Part shown: positions 42,328 through 50,550 of the stretch, piece after piece | How the letters are laid out: each line of letters starts with the position of its first letter | How positions within the stretch are numbered: the first letter of the stretch is position 1 | Assembly: GCA_035999765.1 (NCBI GenBank) | Contig: CP108521.1 | Span: 868,001-932,000 of the forward strand | Direction: 5' to 3' | From: Streptomyces sp. NBC_01231 | Lineage (GTDB): Bacteria; Actinomycetota; Actinomycetes; Streptomycetales; Streptomycetaceae | DNA: 64,000 nucleotides | The notes under the pieces: model-generated | Told to the model about the DNA's origin: nothing | Databases searched by the model: none | Seen by the model: only the letters and a program-made list of their open reading frames with translations | Position numbers and translations under genes: made by a program

Positions 42328-43617
42328 ATGACCGCACAGCAGCAAGCCACCACGAGCGAGACCACGGGCCGACTCGCCATCACTCTGTGGGACTTCAGCT
42401 GGTACACGCAGGCAGGACCCGGCGAGCCGTTCGCCGACCTCGACCGTGCCTTCGCCGAGACGGTCGAGCGGGGCTTCAACACCGTGCGCGTCTGCGCCAT
42501 GCCGTTCCTGCTGTTCTCCGGACGCGTCGACGCCCCGGAGGCCCTCCAGGTCCGCGGGCTGGGCGAGGAGTTCGGACAGCGCACCCGCTGGTACAACGTG
42601 CGCGGCGGCTATCCGCTGGACGGCCGCCGACGACTCGCCGAGCTGTTCGAGGCCGCCGCCCGCCATGACTGCAAGGTCATCGTGTCCTCGTGGGAGTACC
42701 AGCAGTCCCCCAGCTTCGCCGACACCGACGCCTGGCACCGTGCCCTGGCCGACGTTCCCGGCCCGGACCGCGCCGAGGCGGTGGCCGACGCGCTCGCCGA
42801 ACTGCTCGACTTCCTCACCGAGCGCGGGCTGGCCGACCAGGTCGCCTACGTCGAAGTGCACAACGAGGTCGACAACTGCTCACTGGTACCCGGCGACGGC
42901 ACCACCAGCCACTACGCCCGGCTGCGTGAACCCCTGGAACGCGCCGTGAAGCTGTTGCAGGCCCGCCACCCGTCCGTCCCCGTGACCTACTCGCTGGGAG
43001 AGCCCTGGCCCGACGAGCTCGACGACCTGCCGGAGCAGGCGCAGATCGCGCACTTCCACTTCTACGTCTACGGCGTGCTCGGCGCGCTGTACGAGGCGGT
43101 GGGACTCGGGCACGGCACCGAAGCGGCCCCGGAGACGGCCACCTGGCCCACCCCCGAACTGGCCGCCATGCTGCGCCCCGACGCTCCCGCGTTCGCCGAC
43201 TACCAGCCGGACGAACCCTGGCGTCTGGCCGCCACGGGAATACCGCGCGAGCTGTTCTACGCACACGACTGGGTGGACCCCGACCGCTGGGACCTGTGGC
43301 TCTACGAGAACTACGCGGCCCACCGGCAGTCCATGCGGGACACGCTGGCCGAATGGGTCGACTCCGTCACCGAGTTCGCCCGTCGTCGCGGCATCCCCGC
43401 CGTACTCGGTGAGAGCGTCGTGGGGTACACGCCGCTGCTGACGCGTTTCGAGGAGGACGCCGTCGGCAAGGACATCGCGGAGTTCGTCGTCGACCGCTGC
43501 CTCGCCGCGGGTTTCCAGGGCGTCGTCCTGACCTCCAACGCGGCCCCTCACCACCCCATGTGGCACACCGACGGGGACTGGATGCGGCGGGTCAACGCCC
43601 GTATCACCACGGGCTGA
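42328..43617 (+). CDS. Cellulase-like family glycoside hydrolase, cytoplasmic
   Basis: 429 residues, no signal peptide. A TIM-barrel hydrolase resembling the cellulase-like family. It starts with ITLWDFSWYTQAGPGEPFAD. The probable acid/base Glu is in VAYVEVHNEVDN and the nucleophile in AVLGESVVGYTP, at the ends of strands 4 and 7 as in clan GH-A. The family's substrates are poorly known. It is divergent from the GH2 gene and shares its operator-like region, so it is probably part of the same galactoside regulon and may process an imported disaccharide. Confidence 0.82.
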   Translation: MTAQQQATTSETTGRLAITLWDFSWYTQAGPGEPFADLDRAFAETVERGFNTVRVCAMPFLLFSGRVDAPEALQVRGLGEEFGQRTRWYNVRGGYPLDGRRRLAELFEAAARHDCKVIVSSWEYQQSPSFADTDAWHRALADVPGPDRAEAVADALAELLDFLTERGLADQVAYVEVHNEVDNCSLVPGDGTTSHYARLREPLERAVKLLQARHPSVPVTYSLGEPWPDELDDLPEQAQIAHFHFYVYGVLGALYEAVGLGHGTEAAPETATWPTPELAAMLRPDAPAFADYQPDEPWRLAATGIPRELFYAHDWVDPDRWDLWLYENYAAHRQSMRDTLAEWVDSVTEFARRRGIPAVLGESVVGYTPLLTRFEEDAVGKDIAEFVVDRCLAAGFQGVVLTSNAAPHHPMWHTDGDWMRRVNARITTG

Positions 43618-43811
43618 ACGTGATCCGACGTCGTCCCTGACCTCGAACGGCAGGCCGGAATTCGGTGACAGGCACCGCCGCGAACTCCCGGAAGGGACAC
43701 GCGTAGGCGCCGTTTCCGTCGTGCGGGTGGTTTACGGCCGGGCTCCCCCGAGTCCGGCCGGTGCCCTCGGAGACTGAGCCGGGCGGTACAGCGCCGCCGG
43801 GAAGGGGTCTC

Positions 43812-46199
43812 ATGGCGGACAGCAGGATTCTGGTCGCGGTGCGGGAGCATCCTCGGGACGAGGGGGTCGGCTCGCAGCAGTGGGCGCGGATCGGTGAGGC
43901 GATCCAGGCGCGGGGGTTCGACGTCCGGTGGGCGGTCGGTGTGGCCGACGCCGAAGCGGTGTTACGGACAGAGGCGGGGCTGACCGCGGCGCTGGTCGCC
44001 TGGGACCTCCCGGGCCGAGGGGGCGTGGACGGTGAGCCGGGGGGTGCCACGGTGCTCCGCTCGATCGGCCGGCGGTTCCAGGATCTGCCGGTCTTCCTGG
44101 TCATGACGGACGACGGCGTACGCGATCTGCCGCTGTGGGTGTCGGAACTGATCGTGGGGTACGTGTGGCCGCTGGAGGACACCCCCGGCTTCATCGCGGG
44201 CCGGATCACCACCGCCGCCGGTACCTACCGGGAATCGGTCCTGCCGCCCTTCTTCCGGGCGCTGCGTCGTTTCGACGACGCGCACGAGTACTCCTGGCAC
44301 ACCCCGGCCCACTCCGGCGGTGTCGCCCTGCTGAAGTCGCCCGCGGGTCGGGCCTTCCACGACTACTTCGGAGAAAGGCTGTTGCGCAGCGACCTGTCGA
44401 TCTCCGTCGGGGAACTCGGCTCGTTGTTCGAGCACACCGGCCCGATCGGCGAGGCGGAGCGCAACGCCGCCCGGGTCTTCGGCGCCGACCTCACCTACTT
44501 CGTGCTGTACGGGGATTCCACCTGCAACCGCGTGGTCGGCCACTTCAGCGTCACCCGCGACGAGATCGCGCTGGTGGACCGCAACTGCCACAAGTCCGTG
44601 CTGCACGGGCTGGTCATGTCCGGCGCGCGCCCGGTCTACCTGATCCCCACCCGCAACGGCTACGGCCTGGCCGGGCCCCTGCCTCCGGCGGAGCTCGCCG
44701 CGGAGTCGGTCGCGGCCCGGATCGCCGCCAACCCGCTGACCGGACAGGCCCTCTCGCCGGACGCCCAGTACGCCGTGTTCACCAACTCGACCTACGACGG
44801 CCTGTGTTACGACGCCTCGGTGGCGGCGCGGGCGTTCGCGGCGAGCACTCCCCGGCTGCACTTCGACGAGGCGTGGTTCGCCTACGCCCGCTTCCATCCG
44901 CTCTACGCGGGCCGGTACGGCATGTCGGTGGACGAGTCCACCTTCCCGGGCCCGGACCGGCCGACGGTCTTCGCGACCCAGTCGACCCACAAGCTGCTGG
45001 CCGCGCTCTCGCAGAGCGCCATGGTCCACGTCAGGCCCGCTCCGAGGGCGCCGGTCGAACACGACCGGTTCAACGAGGCGCTGATGATGCACGGCACCAC
45101 CTCCCCCCTCTATCCGATGATCGCTTCGCTGGACGTGGCGACCGCGATGATGGACGGGCCGCAGGGCCAGTGGCTGCTGGACGAGGCCGTGACCGAGGCG
45201 GTCCGGTTCCGCCAGGAGATGGTGCGCATCGGGCGTCGTATCGAGGAGGCCGGCGACCGGCCGCCGTGGTTCTTCGGCGTGTGGCAACCCGAGACGGTCA
45301 CCGACCCCGGTACCGGCACGCGGCTGCCGTTCGACGAGGCACCCGCCGATCTGCTGCGCACGGAACCGTCCTGCTGGCACCTGGAACCGGGCGCCGCCTG
45401 GCACGGATTCCCGGGGCTCAGCGACGGCTACTGCATGCTCGATCCGATCAAGGTCACCCTGACCTGCCCCGGAATCGACGCGACCGGTGAGACAGCGGAG
45501 TGGGGCATCCCGGCACGGGTGCTCACCGCTTACCTGGCCACCCGGCACATCGTCGTGGAGAAGACCGACAGCTACACCACGCTCGTGCTGTTCTCCATGG
45601 GCATCACCAAGGGCAAGTGGGGCACCCTCCTCGACGCCCTGATGGACTTCAAGGCCCTCTACGACGAGGACGCCCCCCTCGACCGCGTGCTGCCGGCACT
45701 GGTCGCCGAGCATCCCAGGCGCTACACCGGCCAGACCCTGCGCGCACTGTGCCAGGACATGCACGACCACCTGCGCTCGGCCCGCCTCGTCGACCTGCTG
45801 GACACCGCCTTCCGGCAGTTGCCGGAACCCGTCGCCCCGCCGCACCTGTGCTACCAGCAGCTGATCCGCGGCGGCACGCAGCGCGTACGCCTGGCCGACG
45901 CGCCGGGCCAGGTGGCCGCGGCCATGGTCACCGTCACCCCGCCCGGCATTCCCGTCCTCATGCCCGGCGAGAGCGTCGGCGCCCCCGACGGCCCCCTGCT
46001 GCGCTACCTCACCGCGCTGGAGTCGTTCGACCGCCACTTCCCCGGATTCCGCAGCGAAACCCACGGCGTCACCCTCGACCCCGACACCGGCGACTACCTC
46101 ATCGAGTGCCTGCGGCCGACGGCGAACGACGGAGCAGACGCGCGGTACCGTGCCGTGACACCGGCCCAACGCAGTCACACGATGGAGACCCGCCCCTGA
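43812..46199 (+). CDS. Orn/Lys/Arg decarboxylase family PLP enzyme
   Basis: 795 residues from ATG at 43812 (MADSRILVAVREHP) with AAGGGG upstream; an ATG 17 codons earlier is weaker. Order: N-terminal receiver-like wing domain (1-130), PLP-binding aminotransferase-fold core with WHTPAHSGGVALLKS, FDEAWFAYARFHPLYAG (D352) and ATQSTHKLLAALSQS (Schiff-base K394), and a C-terminal domain (from about 650). It decarboxylates a basic amino acid to a polyamine or biogenic amine. No antiporter gene is next to it, so it is not a classic acid-resistance pair. Which of Lys, Orn or Arg is used cannot be told. Confidence 0.92.
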   Translation: MADSRILVAVREHPRDEGVGSQQWARIGEAIQARGFDVRWAVGVADAEAVLRTEAGLTAALVAWDLPGRGGVDGEPGGATVLRSIGRRFQDLPVFLVMTDDGVRDLPLWVSELIVGYVWPLEDTPGFIAGRITTAAGTYRESVLPPFFRALRRFDDAHEYSWHTPAHSGGVALLKSPAGRAFHDYFGERLLRSDLSISVGELGSLFEHTGPIGEAERNAARVFGADLTYFVLYGDSTCNRVVGHFSVTRDEIALVDRNCHKSVLHGLVMSGARPVYLIPTRNGYGLAGPLPPAELAAESVAARIAANPLTGQALSPDAQYAVFTNSTYDGLCYDASVAARAFAASTPRLHFDEAWFAYARFHPLYAGRYGMSVDESTFPGPDRPTVFATQSTHKLLAALSQSAMVHVRPAPRAPVEHDRFNEALMMHGTTSPLYPMIASLDVATAMMDGPQGQWLLDEAVTEAVRFRQEMVRIGRRIEEAGDRPPWFFGVWQPETVTDPGTGTRLPFDEAPADLLRTEPSCWHLEPGAAWHGFPGLSDGYCMLDPIKVTLTCPGIDATGETAEWGIPARVLTAYLATRHIVVEKTDSYTTLVLFSMGITKGKWGTLLDALMDFKALYDEDAPLDRVLPALVAEHPRRYTGQTLRALCQDMHDHLRSARLVDLLDTAFRQLPEPVAPPHLCYQQLIRGGTQRVRLADAPGQVAAAMVTVTPPGIPVLMPGESVGAPDGPLLRYLTALESFDRHFPGFRSETHGVTLDPDTGDYLIECLRPTANDGADARYRAVTPAQRSHTMETRP

Positions 46200-46240
46200 C
46201 GCCTCTCCTCGTCGCGACGAGCGTGAGGTCGCTGCCCTCA

Positions 46241-46267
46241 ACAGCCGTCGGCGTCGTCGGCGGCTGT
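46241..46267. terminator. Hairpin between convergent decarboxylase and nuclease genes
   Basis: ACAGCCG (46241-46247) and CGGCTGT (46261-46267) pair across 13 bases, at the end of both genes. A separate perfect palindrome TCGTCGCGACGA lies at 46209-46220, just after the decarboxylase stop. Confidence 0.5.
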
Positions 46268-47064
46268 CAGCGCGCGACCTCTTCGGTCCACGGCTCCCAA
46301 GGCGCCGGACCGGTGCCGTCGCTCCACGCCCGCAGGTCCTGCCCGTCCCAGCACAGGATCCCGCACTGCTCGGCGTAGTCGACGGCCGGTGCGGTAAAGC
46401 CGCCGGTGGTGATGACGACGGCGATGTCGGCCTCGTGGACGGTGAAACAAGTGCCCCCGAAGCGCTGCAGTTCCTGGGAGCCGACCCGGTGGCTGCCGCT
46501 GTAGAGCTTGCACTGGATGACGAGGCGCCGTCCGTCCGGAGCGACGGCCAGGATGTCCGCTCCGAGGTCGCCCGCCCCGCCGACGACTTCGACGTCCGAG
46601 CATCCGTCCCGCTCGCACAGGGCGGCTGTCGCCGCCTCGAACTCCTCCGGGCTCAGGGCGTCAGGGGAGGCGGCCTCGACGTCGCGTGGGAGGACGACCG
46701 TCTCCTCACCGCCGAAGCCGACGTCAGGGGGTTCCGCGGACGTACCCGCGGACGGCCGGGTGTCCAGCACGTCGACCGCCGTTCCTGCCCCCTTGTCGAG
46801 CGCGGCGACGGCCCGGCGCACCGCCCTGGAAACGGAGAACCGGTGCCGCCTTCGCCCAAGAGCCATGGCGATCGCCACACCCACGACGCCCAGCACGAGG
46901 GCCCAGGCGGGGCGTCGCTCGACGGCACCGGCCGCCGCACGGGCCGAGAGGCCCACCACGATCACCACAAGGGCGAGAAGGCCGAAGAAGGCGGCTGTCC
47001 GACGGAGGTCGAACGGGCGGCGTCGGCGGTTCCCGGGTCGGTAACGTCGTATGGGCGTGGCCAC
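46267..47064 (-). CDS. Membrane-anchored Mrr-like restriction endonuclease domain protein
   Basis: 265 residues, GTG start. Two hydrophobic segments near the N-terminus (about 23-41 and 54-70) follow a basic tail. A linker leads to a C-terminal Mrr_cat nuclease fold: LSPEEFEAATAALC, GDLGADILAV (D170), RRLVIQCKLYSG (Q184, K186: the D-QxK active site), and ADIAVVITTGGFTAPAVDYA. Mrr domains cleave DNA, often modified DNA. The membrane anchoring suggests incoming DNA or phage DNA as the target, which is inference. No methyltransferase or other defence gene is next to it. Confidence 0.87.
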   Translation of the reverse strand: MATPIRRYRPGNRRRRPFDLRRTAAFFGLLALVVIVVGLSARAAAGAVERRPAWALVLGVVGVAIAMALGRRRHRFSVSRAVRRAVAALDKGAGTAVDVLDTRPSAGTSAEPPDVGFGGEETVVLPRDVEAASPDALSPEEFEAATAALCERDGCSDVEVVGGAGDLGADILAVAPDGRRLVIQCKLYSGSHRVGSQELQRFGGTCFTVHEADIAVVITTGGFTAPAVDYAEQCGILCWDGQDLRAWSDGTGPAPWEPWTEEVAR

Positions 47065-47097
47065 GGCGGTGCGTCCCCCTCACGGTCGATACGAAGA

Positions 47098-47547
47098 TCA
47101 CTCCCGCCGTCTGCCCAAGATCAGACACTTCATCGTTCCTCTCGCCGACTTCGCCGTGCCCGACCTCGAGGAGCACCCAGCGGTGTGGACGAGCCAGCCC
47201 GCTGCCGCGCCGACCACGTACCAGAAAAGGTCGGGTGGATTGAAGGTGGAACCGAGCACGAGGCGGGCGACGGCGCTGCGCTGGGAGAACTCCGCCGGGA
47301 CCGCGGTGAGTTGGGAGAACTCGACCACCCAACTGACGGCCAGCGCGCTTCCGGCGGCCGCCAGAGGAGTCACCCGTGGCACTGCCAGCACGACGAGTGC
47401 GTACAGCAGGATGGTGTACAGCGCGTCTCCGCCGTACTTGGCCACGTCCCCTGCCGCCACCGCCCTGAGCCCCAACCCCGCGCCGACGGTCACCACCGCG
47501 ACCCCGGCCGCGAGCAACCGGGTCCGTACCGGTGCGGCTCGGCACAT
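47098..47547 (-). CDS. DUF2809 family membrane protein
   Basis: 149 residues from ATG at 47547 with AAGGA upstream. Four hydrophobic segments: RLLAAGVAVVTVGAGLGL, YTILLYALVVLAVPRV, GSALAVSWVVEFSQL and LFWYVVGAAAGWLVHTAG. Conserved DUF2809 features are KYGGDALYT, VVEFSQL and NPPDLFWYVVGA. It may be a VanZ-like small membrane protein; no function is known. It follows the GH1 remnant by 14 bp and was probably the last gene of that former operon. Confidence 0.82.
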   Translation of the reverse strand: MCRAAPVRTRLLAAGVAVVTVGAGLGLRAVAAGDVAKYGGDALYTILLYALVVLAVPRVTPLAAAGSALAVSWVVEFSQLTAVPAEFSQRSAVARLVLGSTFNPPDLFWYVVGAAAGWLVHTAGCSSRSGTAKSARGTMKCLILGRRRE

Positions 47548-47561
47548 CAAGGTCCTGTCCT

Positions 47562-47927
47562 TCAGCTGGTCGGAAGGGGCGGGATGCTGCCTGTGACTGC
47601 CAGGTCCCGGTACCACATGGCGCTGTCCTTCGGGGTACGGCGCTGGGTCCCGTAGTCGACGTGGACGATGCCGAAGCGCTTGGAGTACCCGTAACCCCAT
47701 TCGAAGTTGTCCATCAGTGACCACACGAAGTAACCGCGCAGATCGACACCGGCGGCGAGTGCCCGGTGGGCGGAGAGGAGGTGGCGACGGAGGTAGTCGA
47801 TGCGCTGGGGGTCGTGTACGGCGTGGGTGCCGTCGGCGCGCACGGACAGGTGGTCCTCGAAGGCCGCTCCGTTCTCGGTGACGACCAGGGGCTGGTTCGG
47901 GAACCGGGTGTGCAGGTCAAGGAGGAG
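47562..47927 (-). pseudogene. C-terminal remnant of a GH1 beta-glucosidase
   Basis: About 121 codons matching only the end of GH1 enzymes: LVVTENGAAFEDHL carries the nucleophile Glu, then DPQRIDYLRRHLLSAHRALA, YFVWSLMDNFEWGYGYSKRF, GIVHVDYGTQRRTPKDSAMW and the stop at 47562. The first about 350 residues, with the acid/base Asn-Glu-Pro motif, are missing. In-frame TAA (47928-47930) stands exactly where homology starts. The upstream DNA is the 5' part of a LacI gene in another frame. This is a deletion scar; the product should be inactive. Confidence 0.85.
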
Positions 47928-48159
47928 TTAGTTCGAACAGCTCCGACCCGACGATCACCACACCGATCGTCGCCGAACGGCGGCTCTTGAGGGCCCTGGC
48001 CACACTGTTACGGCGATAGCCCAGCTTCCGAATCGCGGCCTCGACCCGGGCCCGGGTCTCGGGCCGCACCGACGGATGATCGTTGATCACACGAGAGACG
48101 GTGATGTGCGAGACGCCGGCCTCCCGTGCCACATCCATCATTCCTGGTGGCCGGTTCAT
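47917..48159 (-). pseudogene. LacI family regulator truncated after the DNA-binding domain
   Basis: 80 residues: MMDVAREAGVSHITVSRVIN, PSVRPETRARVEAAIRKLGY and RRNSVARALKSRRSATIGVV, then GSELFEL and TPP-stop. The helix-turn-helix and hinge are complete, but nearly all of the ligand-binding domain is gone. The coding sequence runs a few bases into the GH1 remnant. A truncated LacI could still bind DNA weakly but cannot respond to sugar. It probably once controlled the beta-glucosidase gene behind it. Confidence 0.85.
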
Positions 48160-48246
48160 CTCACTCGTCCCCTGCCCTCGGCCCAGCGCACGGCGTTACG
48201 CGCACCGCCGATACTGACACAGGCTTCGGGCCGCATCCGCGCAACG

Positions 48247-48265
48247 GTCCGCCCACCGGGCGGAC
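48247..48265. terminator. Small perfect hairpin
   Basis: GTCCGCCC-ACC-GGGCGGAC: 8-bp stem and 3-base loop in the 253-bp spacer between the LacI remnant and the TetR gene. It could be an old terminator. No gene is seen in this spacer. Confidence 0.4.
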
Positions 48266-48412
48266 GAGGGACGGCGTCTGCCCCGGGCTCTGAACCAGCT
48301 GCTCAGGCCCGGTGCGGTTTGCCGGCAGGACAGCTCCATGCATTTCGCTCGTGCCCAGAACAGACAGCAGGGCTAAAATGGATAGGGCCTTCCGATTGTT
48401 AGACTGGTCGGC

Positions 48413-49111
48413 ATGAAACCTGGCGCCCCGCACACCGACAACACCACCGCCCAGCCACTGCGCAGTGACGCCGAGCGCAACCGTGGGCGGATCATCGCCG
48501 CCGCCCGCACGGTGTTCGGGCGGGACGGCCTGAATGCCTCCATGGCCTCCGTGGCCCGCGAGGCAGGGGTGGGGATCGCCACCATCTTCCGTCGCTTCCC
48601 CTCGAAGGAGGAGCTGGTCGCCGCCGTCTTCTCGGACCGGATGGACGCCTATGCCGACGCGGTGGCCGCCGCCCTCGACGACCCCGACCCTTGGCACGGT
48701 TTCACCGGCTACATCGAGACCGCCTGCGCGATGCAGGCGGCCGACTACGGCTTCGCCGACGTACTGACCATGACCTTCCCGACCGCGAAGGCGCTGGAGA
48801 AGCGACGTGACGAGGCGTACGAGGCGATGGTGCGGCTCATCGACCGCACCAAGGCCGCGGGCCGTCTGCGCGAGGACTTCCACCCCTCGGACCTTGTGCT
48901 GATCCACATGGCCAACGCCGGCGTCGTCAACGCCACCGGCGAGGCCGCACCCGACGCCTGGCGGCGTGTCGTCGCCTTGTTGATCCAGTCCTTCGAGGCC
49001 CCGGCCCGCGGCCCTCTGCCGGACTCGCCCGATCATGCCGCCCTCTACAAGGCCATGCTCCGCGCCGGCCCGGCGGACATCCCCGCAGCGGAGCCGGACA
49101 GGAGCAACTGA
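48413..49111 (+). CDS. TetR/AcrR family transcriptional regulator
   Basis: 232 residues. Helix-turn-helix: RGRIIAAARTVFGRDGLNAS and SVAREAGVGIATIFRRFPSK. The C-terminal part (YIETACAMQAADYGFADVLT, AMVRLIDRTKAAGRLREDFH) is the ligand domain of the SbtR-like group. TAGACT at 48400-48405 lies seven bases before the ATG and no Shine-Dalgarno is present, suggesting a leaderless mRNA. No divergent partner survives, because the region upstream is the LacI/GH1 scar, so its target is unknown. It may have lost it. Confidence 0.88.
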   Translation: MKPGAPHTDNTTAQPLRSDAERNRGRIIAAARTVFGRDGLNASMASVAREAGVGIATIFRRFPSKEELVAAVFSDRMDAYADAVAAALDDPDPWHGFTGYIETACAMQAADYGFADVLTMTFPTAKALEKRRDEAYEAMVRLIDRTKAAGRLREDFHPSDLVLIHMANAGVVNATGEAAPDAWRRVVALLIQSFEAPARGPLPDSPDHAALYKAMLRAGPADIPAAEPDRSN

Positions 49112-49160
49112 CCTCAGGACCAGAGCCCTCGCTCCCGACCCGGCGGGCGGCTCCGCCGCG

Positions 49161-49376
49161 TCACTGCTCCCACTTCTCCGGGCCGCCGCCCCGCCACTCG
49201 ATCAACTCGGACTGCCGCACCCACACTTCGTCAACGTCCTCCAGGCCCGCGCCGCGCAGGAACTCGATGACGTCCAGCAACCCGTACGCCATCCCACGGA
49301 ACTGATCGCCCACACGGACCCGCCGACCGCCGTCCACAGCGGGCCGGTAGATCACGATGGGCTGTGCGTCAGCCAT
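49161..49376 (-). CDS. Small conserved-looking hypothetical protein
   Basis: 71 residues from ATG at 49376 (MADAQPIVIYRPAVDGGRRV). Acidic, soluble, with a compact layout: VRVGDQFRGMAYGLLDVIEF, then LRGAGLEDVDEVWV and SELIEWRGGGPEKW at the end. Codon use is typical of the genome, and the pattern looks like small proteins seen in many Streptomyces, but I cannot assign a function. No obvious ribosome binding site. It converges on the TetR gene and is followed upstream by the LysR gene in the same direction. Confidence 0.6.
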   Translation of the reverse strand: MADAQPIVIYRPAVDGGRRVRVGDQFRGMAYGLLDVIEFLRGAGLEDVDEVWVRQSELIEWRGGGPEKWEQ

Positions 49377-49529
49377 GGGACCAGCGTGACGCGTGTGTCG
49401 GCTGCGCGCATGTGGGGGCGCCGGGGGCGCTCGCAGGCTGGGCTGGGCCTCGCCGCCCATGGCCTCGCTCGACGCCGTGACCTGTGGTTTCTTGCGGCCG
49501 ACGGAATCACCACGCTCCAGGCCGCCGAA

Positions 49530-50444
49530 TCAACAGGTCGTGGCCCCGACCTCCCGCGCGGCGGCAAGGTAGGCGAGAACAAGTGGCCGTTCGTCGTCCT
49601 GGCCTGCGGCCACCGCCAGTTGGGACGGGGAGATGCCCCGGACCGGCACGGCGATCACCTCGTCCCGGACGACCAGCGGGGCATTTCCGGCGGCCAGCAG
49701 CGCCACCCCCTGGCCGCCGGCGACCGCCTCGTGGGTCTCCTCGGCGCTGCCCACCACCCCGCCGATGCGAGGCGGGCGACCGTCCCGGGCGTCCAGGGCG
49801 AGCCAGTAGTCCCGCAGCGGGCCGGCTTCCGGCGGGAGGGCGAGGAAAGGCTCCTCCAGCAGGTCGGTGAAGTCCACCTTTCCCTCGGGGTCGGACGCGG
49901 CCCGCGCCGCCAGGGGGTGTCCGTCCGGCAGCGCCACCAGCCGGGGCTCGCGCGCGACCACCGCGTACTGGTAACGGTCACCGTCCGGCAACGGCAGCCA
50001 GACGAAAGCGACATCGCTGGATCCATCCGTCAACCCGGCACTGGGGTCGGCCCAGTTGACCTGCCGCAGCACGGGCCGCGCGTCCGGATGCCGGGAGACG
50101 AGACGGGTCCGCAGGGCGGGCAGCAGTCCGCGGCCCGGGCTGGTGGACATGCCGATCACCAGCGTGCACCGCTCGGCGGTCCTGGCCTCCTCCACCGCCG
50201 CCTCCGCGGCCTGCCAGGCTGCCAGCACCTCGCGGGCATGGGGTAACAAGGCCTCCCCCACCGCGGTCAACCGCACTGTCCGCCGGTCCCGTTCGAACAG
50301 GACCACGCCGAGTTGCTTCTCCAGCATCCGAATCTGCTTGCTCAGCGCGGGTTGGGAGACGAACAGCCGCTCGGCGGCGCGGGTGAAGCTCAGTTCCTCG
50401 GCGACCGAGGTGAAGTAGCGCAGGTCGCGCCCGTGGATGTCCAT
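49530..50444 (-). CDS. LysR family transcriptional regulator
   Basis: 304 residues. N-terminal winged helix: LRYFTSVAEELSFTRAAERL and FVSQPALSKQIRMLEKQLGV, then LFERDRRTVRLTAVGEALLP. The effector domain includes LVIGMSTSPGRGLLPALRTR and LRQVNWADPSAGLTDGSSDV. It is divergent from an SDR gene 106 bp away, which is the likely target. It probably senses a small aromatic or carbonyl compound. It is separate from the LysR gene at 58523. Confidence 0.9.
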   Translation of the reverse strand: MDIHGRDLRYFTSVAEELSFTRAAERLFVSQPALSKQIRMLEKQLGVVLFERDRRTVRLTAVGEALLPHAREVLAAWQAAEAAVEEARTAERCTLVIGMSTSPGRGLLPALRTRLVSRHPDARPVLRQVNWADPSAGLTDGSSDVAFVWLPLPDGDRYQYAVVAREPRLVALPDGHPLAARAASDPEGKVDFTDLLEEPFLALPPEAGPLRDYWLALDARDGRPPRIGGVVGSAEETHEAVAGGQGVALLAAGNAPLVVRDEVIAVPVRGISPSQLAVAAGQDDERPLVLAYLAAAREVGATTC

Positions 50445-50550
50445 AACTCATGGCTATCACAAGGGGTCTTGGACGCCGTCCCGCTGCCTGACGAAGGATG
50501 GGACCTGTCGACGGGGAGGCCCCGAACGGCAGTTGACGAGGGAGACGCGA

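Noticed and set aside
43962..46241. 759-codon minus-strand frame opposite the PLP decarboxylase
   Set aside because: Shadow of a gene with a clear PLP lysine motif; no family features of its own.
50440..50460. Possible LysR box ATAACTCATGGCTAT at the LysR start
   Set aside because: The symmetry is poor and it overlaps the start codon, so I do not count it as a site.
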